Both the position numbers and the translations under genes were made by a program. From Streptomyces hygroscopicus subsp. hygroscopicus (GTDB lineage Bacteria > Actinomycetota > Actinomycetes > Streptomycetales > Streptomycetaceae): 38,811 nucleotides of DNA. This document shows, one piece after another, positions 24,214 through 32,069 of the stretch (positions are counted from its first letter, which is position 1; each line of letters starts with the position of its first letter). A model generated the notes under the pieces. It did no database searches, had not been told where the DNA came from, and saw only the letters and a program-made list of their open reading frames with translations. Where the stretch lies: positions 1-38,811 of the forward strand of contig NZ_BBOX01000282.1 in NCBI RefSeq assembly GCF_001553455.1, written 5' to 3'.

Positions 24214-25107
24214 ATGCGCATGCGCCCCACTTTGAGCTGGACCCCCACCGAGGACCTGCCGCCGGGCAGCACGGATCTGGAGCCGGTCGCCGAGGCGCTG
24301 AGCACCGGCGGTGTGCTGGTGCTCAGCGGGGCGGGCCTCTCCACGGAGTCGGGCATCCCCGACTACCGGGGCGAGGGCGGGAGCCTGAACCGGCACACCC
24401 CGATGACCTACCAGGACTTCACCGCCACTGCCCAGGCCCGGCGCCGGTACTGGGCGCGCAGCCACCTCGGCTGGCGCACCTTCGGCCGTGCCCGCCCCAA
24501 CTCCGGGCACCGGGCCGTGGCCGCGTTCGCGCGGCACGGCCTGCTCTCGGGTGTGATCACCCAGAACGTCGACGGCCTGCACCAGGCCGCCGGCAGCGAG
24601 GACGTCGTGGAACTCCACGGAAGCCTGGACCGGGTCGTCTGCCTTTCCTGCGGCGCCCTCAGCCCGCGCCGCGAACTCGCCCGGCGGCTGGAGGAGGCCA
24701 ACGCGGGGTTCGAGCCGGTGGCCGCCGGAATCAACCCGGACGGTGACGCCGACCTCACCGACGAACAGGTCGGGGACTTCCGCGTGGTGCCCTGCGCGGT
24801 CTGCGGCGGCGTCCTCAAGCCGGATGTGGTCTTCTTCGGCGAGGCCGTTCCGCCCCGGCGGGTCGAGCACTGCCGCGAGCTGGTCCGTGAGGCGGCCTCA
24901 CTGCTGGTCCTGGGCTCCTCGCTGACGGTGATGTCCGGGCTCCGGTTCGTCCGCCAGGCGGCCCGGGCCGGGAAACCGGTGCTGATCGTCAACCTGGACC
25001 CGACCCGGGGCGACCGGCACGCCGTCACCCGGGTCGCGCTCCCGCTGGGAACGGCCCTCACCGCCGTGGCCGGCCGGCTCGGCACCCCTGGGCCAGCAGG
25101 GGTATGA
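24214..25107 (+). CDS. Sir2-family NAD-dependent protein deacylase
   Basis: A 297-residue sirtuin that removes acyl groups from protein lysines using NAD+. The Rossmann and catalytic motifs are intact: GAGLSTESGIPDYRGEGG, TQNVDGLHQAAGS, and the catalytic His in VELHGSLDRVVCLSC. The zinc-binding pairs are CLSC and CAVC. The closing nucleotide-site motifs (GSSLTVMSG, VNLDPTRGD) are present. The GIPDYRG form resembles class II (SIRT4-like) sirtuins. Upstream codons of the longer open frame are low complexity, so ATG 24214 is used. A Pat-type acetyltransferase lies in the same window, but not in the same transcript, so pairing of the two is only a suggestion. Confidence 0.94.
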   Translation: MRMRPTLSWTPTEDLPPGSTDLEPVAEALSTGGVLVLSGAGLSTESGIPDYRGEGGSLNRHTPMTYQDFTATAQARRRYWARSHLGWRTFGRARPNSGHRAVAAFARHGLLSGVITQNVDGLHQAAGSEDVVELHGSLDRVVCLSCGALSPRRELARRLEEANAGFEPVAAGINPDGDADLTDEQVGDFRVVPCAVCGGVLKPDVVFFGEAVPPRRVEHCRELVREAASLLVLGSSLTVMSGLRFVRQAARAGKPVLIVNLDPTRGDRHAVTRVALPLGTALTAVAGRLGTPGPAGV

Positions 25108-25250
25108 CGCGGCCACGGCCGGGCGCGCGCCCGGTCGTCAACCGGTCTGCTAACGCCCGTGGTGGTACGGGTCGTTGGAGCGTGCCGGACCCCGGCCACC
25201 GGGCGGAACCGGCACCCGATGCGGCGCGCCGCACCGGGCGGGAGGGGCCG

Positions 25251-25269
25251 GGCCGGCGACCGACCGGCC
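25251..25269. terminator. Weak hairpin between convergent sirtuin and tetR
   Basis: GGCCGG (25251-25256) and CCGGCC (25264-25269) form a short inverted repeat with a 7-nt loop in the 198-nt convergent gap. In this base composition a 6-bp stem could be chance. Confidence 0.3.
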
Positions 25270-25305
25270 ACGCCCTCGGGCGGGCCCCCGACCGGCCTCG
25301 GTCCC

Positions 25306-25914
25306 TCAGGCGGGTGGCCAGCTCCGCAGGGCCGCGTCGGCGACCCGCTGGAGGTCGTCCCGGGTGGCGCCGCTGGCGGCCTGGACGGCGATGCCGTTGG
25401 CCACGGTCATGAGGTAGCGGGCGAGCACTCCGGGGTCGGAGTCCGGGGGCAGGTCGCCTTCGTCGACGGCTTGCCGGAACCGGTCCTGGAGGTGGGCGGT
25501 GCCCTCGTTGCGCCAGGCGACGAGGGCGTCCCGTGCGGCGCGTCCGGTCTCACCGGCGGCGAGGGACGCCTGGACGCCGAGACACCCGGCCGGGCAGCCG
25601 GGGCGGGTGGTGGCCCGGACGGAGCCGGTGAGGAAGGCGGTGGCCACCTGCCGGGCGGTCGGTTCCCGCAGGGCCCGGGCCCCGTACGAGGCGGGGCCCT
25701 CGGCGTACCGCTCCAGCGCCTTGCGGAACAGGTCCTCCTTGTTGCCGAAGGCCGCGTACATGCTGGTGCGGGTGATGCCCATGGCGCTGGTCAGGTCGGT
25801 GAGGCTGGCGCCTTCGTAACCCCGTTCCCAGAAGACCCGCATGGCCTGCTCGAGGGCCTCGTCGGTGTCGAATCCCCTCGGCCGGCCGATCGGCGCCCTC
25901 CGCTGCGTCTCCAT
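25306..25914 (-). CDS. TetR/AcrR-family repressor
   Basis: About 202 residues. The N-terminal helix-turn-helix is typical (AMRVFWERGYEGASLTDLTSAMGITRTSMYAAFGNKEDLF), and the C-terminal ligand domain contains a Cys pair (CPAGCLG) seen in many regulators of this subgroup. ATG 25914 is chosen because TAGGAT on the minus strand (25922-25927) stands 7 nt upstream, giving a leaderless mRNA; an in-frame ATG at 25923 would lie inside that box. The divergent SDR gene is the obvious target, with operator-like repeats between them. The effector is unknown, possibly an electrophile or aldehyde/ketone handled by the SDR. Confidence 0.93.
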   Translation of the reverse strand: METQRRAPIGRPRGFDTDEALEQAMRVFWERGYEGASLTDLTSAMGITRTSMYAAFGNKEDLFRKALERYAEGPASYGARALREPTARQVATAFLTGSVRATTRPGCPAGCLGVQASLAAGETGRAARDALVAWRNEGTAHLQDRFRQAVDEGDLPPDSDPGVLARYLMTVANGIAVQAASGATRDDLQRVADAALRSWPPA

Positions 25915-25921
25915 GCGCCCC

Positions 25922-25927
25922 ATCCTA
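25922..25927 (-). promoter_or_regulatory. -10 box TAGGAT of leaderless tetR
   Basis: On the minus strand TAGGAT ends 7 nt before ATG 25914. No Shine-Dalgarno precedes the ATG. The -35 position falls near 25945, next to the first operator-like copy. Confidence 0.5.
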
Positions 25928-25935
25928 CGACTTCT

Positions 25936-25987
25936 GTACCGACCGATGCGGAAGTGGTGCGGTCCTCATTCAGTACCGACCGGTACT
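25936..25987. promoter_or_regulatory. Two TetR operator-like copies between tetR and SDR
   Basis: AGTACC (25972-25977) and GGTACT (25982-25987) form a palindrome around GACC. A second, half-conserved copy GTACCGACCGATGC lies at 25936-25949, sharing GTACCGACC and offset by 37 bp. The first overlaps the likely SDR promoter just ahead of its GAGGAGG ribosome site, the second the likely tetR promoter. Bound repressor would shut both genes. Confidence 0.65.
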
Positions 25988-26007
25988 TAAATCTGAGGAG
26001 GTTCCCC

Positions 26008-26757
26008 ATGGGGCAGCTGGAAGGCAAGACCGCCGTCGTCACCGGCGGCGGCACCGGGATCGGCCTGGCCGCCGCCGTACGGCTGGCGGCGGAGGGCGCG
26101 CACGTGTTCATCACCGGCCGGCGCGAGGCCGAGCTGGACGCCGCCGTCGCGGCCATCGGCCCGGCGCGGGCCACCGCGGTGCCCGGGGACATCGCGAACC
26201 CGGCCGACCTGGACCGGCTGTACGACGCCGTCCGGGCCCGGGGCCGGGGCCTGGACGCGGTCTTCGCGAACGCGGCGACCGCCTCGCTGGCGGCGCTGGG
26301 GCAGATCACCGAGGAGGACTACGACCTCGTCTTCGGTGTCAACGTGCGCGGCACGCTGTTCACCGTGCAGAAGGCGCTGCCGCTGCTCAACCGGGGCGCC
26401 TCGGTGATCCTCAACGCCTCCACCGCCGCCGACAAGGGCAGAGAGGCGTTCAGCCTGTACGCCGCGTCCAAGGCCGCCGTCCGGTCCTTCGCGCGGACCT
26501 GGGCCAACACGCTCAAGGACCGCGACATCCGGGTCAACGCGATCTCCCCGGGCCCGATCGACACCCCCGGCATCACGGCCCTCTTCGGTGAGGAGAACGC
26601 GACCGACGTCAAGGCGCACCTCGCCACCACCGCGGCGATCGGCCGGATGGGGCGCCCGGAGGAGGTCGCCGCGGCCGTGGCGTTCCTCGCCTCCGCCGAC
26701 AGCAGCTTCGTCCTCGGCGCCAACCTGTACGTCGACGGCGGCGAGAACCAGATCTGA
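26008..26757 (+). CDS. Short-chain dehydrogenase/reductase (SDR)
   Basis: A classical SDR of 249 residues. The nucleotide-binding TGGGTGIG is at residues 12-19, the NAA segment (FANAATAS) near 88, catalytic Tyr151 and Lys155 in YAASK, and an upstream Ser in ILNASTAAD. The ISPGPIDTPG segment and the C-terminal YVDGG complete the family pattern. It begins at ATG 26008 after GAGGAGG; the much longer upstream frame is antisense-like. TetR-SDR divergent pairs of this form are common in actinobacteria and are typically induced by the SDR substrate. Substrate and cofactor (NADH or NADPH) are not determined; residue choice after the first strand (GRREAE) leans to NADPH. Confidence 0.94.
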   Translation: MGQLEGKTAVVTGGGTGIGLAAAVRLAAEGAHVFITGRREAELDAAVAAIGPARATAVPGDIANPADLDRLYDAVRARGRGLDAVFANAATASLAALGQITEEDYDLVFGVNVRGTLFTVQKALPLLNRGASVILNASTAADKGREAFSLYAASKAAVRSFARTWANTLKDRDIRVNAISPGPIDTPGITALFGEENATDVKAHLATTAAIGRMGRPEEVAAAVAFLASADSSFVLGANLYVDGGENQI

Positions 26758-26916
26758 CCCGTGGACCGCATCCGCCGCGCGGTCACCCCCGGCGACGATC
26801 CGGGACGACGCCGAGGCGACGACCGCCCCGGCGGCCGGAGGTGCCGACGCCGCTTCCGCCCGGCCCGGACGGCCCGATCACGTATGGGCCGGGCCCGCGC
26901 ACGGGCCGGGCAGCCC

Positions 26917-26962
26917 ACCCTGCTCGGCCCGGCGGCGGCACCCTGATCGGCCCGGCGGCGGC
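26917..26962 (+). repeat. 23-bp tandem duplication in the SDR-GH67 gap
   Basis: Units 26917-26939 and 26940-26962 differ at one base (ACCCTGCTCGG versus ACCCTGATCGG, both followed by CCCGGCGGCGGC). The array lies between convergent genes in a spacer (26758-26993) that also contains CGGCCC/GGGCCG inverted repeats suited to termination. Confidence 0.75.
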
Positions 26963-26993
26963 CGGAGCGGAAGGGGCCGGGGGCTCGGTGCGG

Positions 26994-29906
26994 TCAGTCG
27001 GTCAGCACGACGCAGGCGCCCAGATGCCACGTCTCACGGGGCTTGGCGGACAGTTCCAGGTCCGTCTCCCGGCCGGAGGAGCCGCCGTCGAGGGGGACCC
27101 GCAGCCATTGGAACCGTCTGCCGGTGAGTTCGTCGCCGCGGGCCCGCTCGACCCCGTCCACGCGGACGATCAGCGTACGCGTGAAGGTGTTGGGGTCTCC
27201 TGTGAGCAGGTAGGCGGTGCAGGGGCCCGCGGGCAGTCTCAGCCGCAGCACGGCCGGGGCGCTGCCCCGGACGTAGTCTCGGCGGAGGACATCGGGCCGG
27301 CCGCCGTCCGAGGCGGCGGGCGCGGCGCCGACCCAGCCGAAGTCCGCGCCCTCGCGCCAGGTGTCGGCGGGCGAAAGACGGGTGTAGTCCTCCAGCAGCG
27401 GCGAGGAGCTGGTCCCGGCGTCCAGCGCGTGCACGCAGCGGGAGGCGGGCGGGGTGACCACCGCCTGCGCCTCGGCGAGCAGCGAGGAATCGAGCACCGC
27501 CACCCTGCCGGAGGCCGGACGCGCCCGGACGGGGGCGAGGCAGGGGGTCACCGGCGGGACGACGGCCACCGCCACCGTCCGTGCGTCACCTGCCGCCACG
27601 AAGTGGGTGACCGGCTCGGCCTGCCAGCCGTCGGGGACCTCGGCCGAGGTGACGGCACGCAGTCCGGATCCGGTCGCGTTGGCGACCCGCACCGGCACGT
27701 CGTTGCGCCGACCGCCGATCAGCACGGCGTCGGCCGGGTCGATGGCGGCCTGGAGCCAGGCGCGGTGCTCGTCGCGGATCCGGCTCAGGCCGAACCAGTA
27801 GGCGACCAGGGTGTCCCTCCACTGGCCGGCCGCGGCCATCTGGTCGCCGAACCGGCGGTGCACGTCCGCGAGCCGCCGGTGGTCGACGCGGCCGCGCAGG
27901 GCGTCCCACTCCTCGCGCATCCGCCGCACGCGCCGCGCGCCGGAGAAGTGGGTGTCGTAGATGTGCTGGATCACGGTCGTGCCGTCGTCCAGCCGGTGTG
28001 TGTAGGGCACGTGGTGCAGGAACAGCAGGAGTTCCTCGGGGCAGTCCGCGGGCGACTCGTAGGCGTCGCGCACGGCCGGCGCGTACAGCTCGGTGAATCC
28101 GTCGCCGGTGGCGGCCGTCCGGTCGTAGCCGATGCCCTCGCCGTCCGAGCGGTGGAACTGCGTGGTCGTGGTCGGGCTGGGGTCCAGGTGCCCGGTCACC
28201 GAGCCGTCGGGCGGATGGGTCAGATATCCGGTGCCCAACGGCGAGGTGTAGTCCTCGTAGGTGCGCCAGGAGCCCAGGAGCAGTTCCGAGACCGTCGTGA
28301 CGACGTGTGGGTCGTTGCCGAAGGTCATCCGGGTCCACTCGGCGGCCAGGTCCCGCGCGGACAGGTCCGGGTTCCAGGAGAGCCGTCCGTAGCCGTGGGT
28401 GTTGGCGGCGGCCAGGTGCGATCCGGTCCAGTTCCTGTCGTCGCCGAAGTTCATCACACCGGCGAATCCGCAGAGCGGGTACAGGTGGACGCGGCCGCTC
28501 ACCACACGCGCCACCGTGCTTCCCGGGCCCGCCTTGAGGGTGTCGAAGTCCAGGCACTCCTTCCACTGCGGCACCAGGTAGCACAGGTGCGTGACGTGGC
28601 CGGTGTACTCCTGTGTCACCTGTAGTTCGATCATCGAGTTGGTGTGGGGCAGCGACCCGAAGAGCGGGTGGGCGGGCTCGCGGACCTGGAAGTCGATCGG
28701 CCCGTTCTTGATCTGCACCACCGCGTTGTCCTCGAACTTCCCGTCCAGCGGCACGAAATCGCGGTAGCCCTGCCGGTCCCACTCCTGGTCGCTGTCGTGC
28801 ACGAACGCCCGCCACATCACGATGCCGCCGTGCGGCTTCAGCGCCCGGGCGAGCAGGTTCGCCCCGTCGGCGTGGGTGCGTCCGTAGTCCAGCGGCCCGG
28901 GCCGGCCCTCGGAGTTGGCTTTGACGAGGAAGCCCCCGAAGTCCTCGATCTTCTCGTAGATCTCCGCGGCCTTTCTCTCCCACCAGGTCCGCACGCCCCG
29001 GTCGAAGGGGTCGGCCGTGCCGAGCCCGCCCAGGTCGATGGGGGCGGCGAAGTTCGCGGTGACGTACAGGGCCACGCCGTAGCGCCGCAACACGCCCGCC
29101 AGCGCGGCGAGTTTGCCGAGGAAACCGGCGCTGAGGTACTCCGCGGTCGTGTTGACGTTGTTGATGACCGCGCCGTTGAGGCCGAGGGAGGCCAGCACAC
29201 GGGCGTAGTCCGTGTACCGGTCCTCCAGTTGCGGCAGCCGGTCCCAGTGGAAGATGGACCGGCCGGCGTAGCCCCGCTCGATCGAGCCGTCCATGTTGTC
29301 CCATTGGTTGGCCAGCCGCAGCGGGGCGGCCGGGGACTCCGTGATGTCGACGTGCTCGATCGGCCGGCGGGTCTGCACCAGCCGCAGCAGGTGGAAGGCG
29401 CCGTAGAGGACACCGCGGTCGGCCCGCGCGGCCACCACGGTCCAGGTCCTGCCGCGCTTGTGGACCTGGCGGATCACATAGCCCTCCTCCCCCAGCCCGG
29501 TGAGGTCGGAGGCGGGGACGAGGGTCCGGACCAGGTCGGAGCCGGCCGGGGTGCCGACCACCAGGGCCGGCCCCGACGGCGCGGACGCACGCGCGGTCAC
29601 CCGGGTGCCGAGGAGGCCGGTCAGCCCCCTGACCAACTCGTCGACCGCCGACCGCTGGAGCGCGCCGCCCCCCTGCCAGACCAGGGAGCCCAGGGCGGCC
29701 CGGTAGCGCCTGAGCCATCCGGGGTCGTCCACCCGCGGGTAGCGCAGCCACAGCTGGTAGCCGTCCTCGGCGGGGAGCGCGCCCGCGGGCGGCGCGGGGT
29801 CACGACGCGCCTGCGCCGAGGCCGGTGCGGAGGACGCGACGGTGCCGACCGCGCCGCTCACGGCAGCCGCGGTCAGGACGCTGCGGCGAGGTATTCCTGA
29901 GCTCAT
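26994..29906 (-). CDS. Tat-exported GH67 alpha-glucuronidase with C-terminal extension
   Basis: A 970-residue secreted enzyme predicted to remove 4-O-methyl-glucuronic acid from xylo-oligosaccharides. A Tat signal (PRRSVLT followed by a hydrophobic stretch, cleavage near SAQA) starts it. GH67 catalytic residues are in place: Glu333 (KANSEGRPGP), Asp405 (KNGPIDFQ) and Glu433 (VTQEYTG). Their spacings (72 and 28) nearly match those I recall for the Cellvibrio enzyme. Conserved GH67 sequence ends near residue 700-720. The remaining 250 or so residues look like beta-rich accessory domains (for example YLLTGDPNTFTRTLIVRVDG), possibly carbohydrate-binding. Most GH67 enzymes are shorter and intracellular, so export plus extension is notable. 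No xylanase neighbours are present. Confidence 0.93.
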   Translation of the reverse strand: MSSGIPRRSVLTAAAVSGAVGTVASSAPASAQARRDPAPPAGALPAEDGYQLWLRYPRVDDPGWLRRYRAALGSLVWQGGGALQRSAVDELVRGLTGLLGTRVTARASAPSGPALVVGTPAGSDLVRTLVPASDLTGLGEEGYVIRQVHKRGRTWTVVAARADRGVLYGAFHLLRLVQTRRPIEHVDITESPAAPLRLANQWDNMDGSIERGYAGRSIFHWDRLPQLEDRYTDYARVLASLGLNGAVINNVNTTAEYLSAGFLGKLAALAGVLRRYGVALYVTANFAAPIDLGGLGTADPFDRGVRTWWERKAAEIYEKIEDFGGFLVKANSEGRPGPLDYGRTHADGANLLARALKPHGGIVMWRAFVHDSDQEWDRQGYRDFVPLDGKFEDNAVVQIKNGPIDFQVREPAHPLFGSLPHTNSMIELQVTQEYTGHVTHLCYLVPQWKECLDFDTLKAGPGSTVARVVSGRVHLYPLCGFAGVMNFGDDRNWTGSHLAAANTHGYGRLSWNPDLSARDLAAEWTRMTFGNDPHVVTTVSELLLGSWRTYEDYTSPLGTGYLTHPPDGSVTGHLDPSPTTTTQFHRSDGEGIGYDRTAATGDGFTELYAPAVRDAYESPADCPEELLLFLHHVPYTHRLDDGTTVIQHIYDTHFSGARRVRRMREEWDALRGRVDHRRLADVHRRFGDQMAAAGQWRDTLVAYWFGLSRIRDEHRAWLQAAIDPADAVLIGGRRNDVPVRVANATGSGLRAVTSAEVPDGWQAEPVTHFVAAGDARTVAVAVVPPVTPCLAPVRARPASGRVAVLDSSLLAEAQAVVTPPASRCVHALDAGTSSSPLLEDYTRLSPADTWREGADFGWVGAAPAASDGGRPDVLRRDYVRGSAPAVLRLRLPAGPCTAYLLTGDPNTFTRTLIVRVDGVERARGDELTGRRFQWLRVPLDGGSSGRETDLELSAKPRETWHLGACVVLTD

Positions 29907-30294
29907 GATTCCCACTTTCCGTCGGCGGACGAACAGTGCGCACACCCAGGGCCTCTTGACCCGGCCCGCGGTACGCGGCCGGAATCCGGGGGGCCGGAAC
30001 CAGAACGACGACGCTCTCGCCCCGACTGGCCTTGCGGGGCGGGCGGTTGGAGCCATCGTCGCGCTTCGCGGGACAGGCGGGGGCTGACGAGCAACCAGGC
30101 CCCGCAACCGTCACACGCCACACGACAACTGTCAACAGGACCGACCAGAAAAGCACATCGCGTCCTTGGGGCCACGGCCACCACCACGTAGCCCGGACGG
30201 CGAGGAGCACGTGGGGGGTGAGCCGGGCCGGACGGCCCGGCTCCGTCAGTCGTTCCCCGCAGAGCACCGGAGAGCAGAGGAACGACGCGGGCCC
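29907..30294 (-). promoter_or_regulatory. Upstream region of the GH67 gene with a TTGACA box
   Basis: This 388-nt spacer between two minus-strand genes contains no supported ORF. On the minus strand a consensus TTGACA lies at 30130-30135, with a poor -10 (ACGGTT, 30106-30111) 18 nt later, about 200 nt before the gene. The overlapping GACAGTTGTC is a near-palindrome that could bind a regulator. The role in GH67 control is inference. Confidence 0.35.
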
Positions 30295-31968
30295 TCAGCT
30301 GCGGGGGAGCATCAGCGCCGAGTCCGTGTGGACGGTGATGCGTACCGGCGCGAAGGTGGTGGCGTCCAGCGGCGACTCACCGGTGCCGGGATGGCGGGCG
30401 TAGCGCGGATGGGCGCCTCCGCTGATCTGCCAGCGGATGCGGTGACCAGCGGCGAAGTGATGGGCGGTGGCACTCATCGACACGGTGACCTGCGCGGGCG
30501 CGGGGCCGGTCGTCCGAAGCCGCCCCAGCCCGTCGCAGACGTTGACGGAGCGGCCCTGCGGGTCCACATCGCACAGGCGGGTGAAGACATCGGCGTGTCC
30601 GGTGTCCGTGGAGACGCTCAGCCGTGCGGTGACGGGGCCCAGGATGTCCATGGGCTCGGTCAGTGGTGGACCGGTGAACGTCAGGACGTCGTCCCGGGCC
30701 TCCAGGGTGCCGTTGTCCCGGGGCCCGGCGGTGCGGGAGAGCAGCTGGCCGCCGAGGGAGGGGGTGGGGTCGGCCGGGTCGTAGCGGAACGCCGTCACGG
30801 GCGCGGAGTCCACGGGGGCCTGCTGGGTGAGATGCCCGCCGGGGAGGGGGTACCACGAGGTGGTTGCCGCGGCCGGCGGCCAGTCGTGGAGGTCCCGCCA
30901 GGTGTTTTCGCCGCCGATGTGCACACGCACCGCGGTGGGACGCAAGCCGGAGGGGTCGGCGTACAGGTGGGCGCGCAGCCACGCGAGGCTCTCGGTGAAC
31001 ACCTCCGGCCACCCTCGCTGCAAGGCGGACGTGTGCGTCCAGGGGCCGACGAGCAGGGCGGTCTCACAACCGGCCCGGCGCAGCCGGTCGTACTGCTCGA
31101 AGGTCTGGTCGGCCAGTGCGTCGTGCCATCCGGTGATCAGAGCGGTGGGCACGCGGGACCGCTCCGCCGACTCCGCCAGCGACGCGCCGCGCCAGTAGGC
31201 CGCCTTGGCGTCCGGGTGTGTCATCACCTCGTCCAGCCAGGGCAGTTCGCTCCCGAGGGCTGTCACGTATGCTCGACGCAGGGGCAGCGCGGTGGTGACG
31301 TCGCGCAGGCGGCGCTGCAGACGCAGCGTCGCCCGGAGGAACGGCGCCATGCCCTGGTGCTGGTAGTGCATGCCCGCGCCCACGGCGAGGGCGTTCTCCA
31401 GGCGGAGCGCGCCGTCCGCGTGGAACAGGGCGTAGGGATCGTGCAGCCCTACTTGCACCACCATTGCCTTCAGCTCCGGCGGCGGGTCCGACGCGAGGGC
31501 CCATTGCACGTAGCCGAGGTAACTGGGGCCGACGGTCCCCAGTGTTCCGTCGAACCAGGGTCGTGTCCGCAGCCAGGACACCGCGGCCTGGCCGTCGGCG
31601 GCCTCGTTGCGCCACAGGTCGAACACGCCGCCCGAACCGCCGGTGCCGCGGCAGCTCTGCAGGACCACGTGGAAACCCTGTTCGGCGAAGAGCAGGCCGT
31701 ACTGGGGTGACCACGGCAGGCCCCGGCCATAGGGCGAGCGGACCAGAAGGGTGGGGAAGTCGCCCCGGGCGCGCGGAAAGTAGTGGTCAGTGAGCAGCGG
31801 GCTGCCGTCGGCGGCCGGCACCACCAGCCCCGGCTCCCATCCGACCTCGTGCCGTCTGGCCGGCAGACCTCGCCAGGTCGCCCTCATCATCCGGGAGGAC
31901 AACGGCGGTTTTCCGGCGGGTGGCGTCCAGGCCGGTCCGGCGTCGGCGTCGGGCGTGCGTGATGGCAT
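30295..31968 (-). CDS. CocE/NonD family alpha/beta hydrolase
   Basis: A 557-residue cytoplasmic hydrolase of the X-Pro dipeptidyl-peptidase S15 / cocaine esterase family. The catalytic Ser is in GPSYLG, the Asp in TGWHDAL and the His in VGPWTH; an oxyanion Tyr candidate is in RSPYGRG. The last 200 residues form the characteristic jelly-roll domain (DILGPVTARLSVSTDTGHADVFTRLCDVDP). There is no signal peptide. ATG 31968 follows AGGAGGGG, a perfect ribosome site. It is divergent from a TetR gene with a long palindrome between them, so its substrate (an ester or amide) probably is or yields the inducer. Confidence 0.94.
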   Translation of the reverse strand: MPSRTPDADAGPAWTPPAGKPPLSSRMMRATWRGLPARRHEVGWEPGLVVPAADGSPLLTDHYFPRARGDFPTLLVRSPYGRGLPWSPQYGLLFAEQGFHVVLQSCRGTGGSGGVFDLWRNEAADGQAAVSWLRTRPWFDGTLGTVGPSYLGYVQWALASDPPPELKAMVVQVGLHDPYALFHADGALRLENALAVGAGMHYQHQGMAPFLRATLRLQRRLRDVTTALPLRRAYVTALGSELPWLDEVMTHPDAKAAYWRGASLAESAERSRVPTALITGWHDALADQTFEQYDRLRRAGCETALLVGPWTHTSALQRGWPEVFTESLAWLRAHLYADPSGLRPTAVRVHIGGENTWRDLHDWPPAAATTSWYPLPGGHLTQQAPVDSAPVTAFRYDPADPTPSLGGQLLSRTAGPRDNGTLEARDDVLTFTGPPLTEPMDILGPVTARLSVSTDTGHADVFTRLCDVDPQGRSVNVCDGLGRLRTTGPAPAQVTVSMSATAHHFAAGHRIRWQISGGAHPRYARHPGTGESPLDATTFAPVRITVHTDSALMLPRS

Positions 31969-31983
31969 CGTTCCCCTCCTGAA

Positions 31984-32006
31984 ATTCTCGTACGATGTAC
32001 GAGAAT
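31984..32006. promoter_or_regulatory. 23-bp perfect palindrome, TetR operator
   Basis: Arms ATTCTCGTAC (31984-31993) and GTACGAGAAT (31997-32006) flank GAT, a perfect inverted repeat in an otherwise GC-rich region. It lies between the CocE gene (start 31968) and tetR (start 32070), directly upstream of the CocE ribosome site. Size and position are those of an autoregulatory TetR operator controlling both genes. Confidence 0.8.
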
Positions 32007-32069
32007 AGAGGATGTTTGGATGGCCTTCGCAAGAGCCGCCTCAACACCCCGGGGAAGGAGCACGAGGCC

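Noticed and set aside
25159..26007. Long N-terminal extension in frame with the SDR
   Set aside because: It is antisense to tetR and crosses the operator; the SDR fold starts at 26008 after a strong ribosome site.
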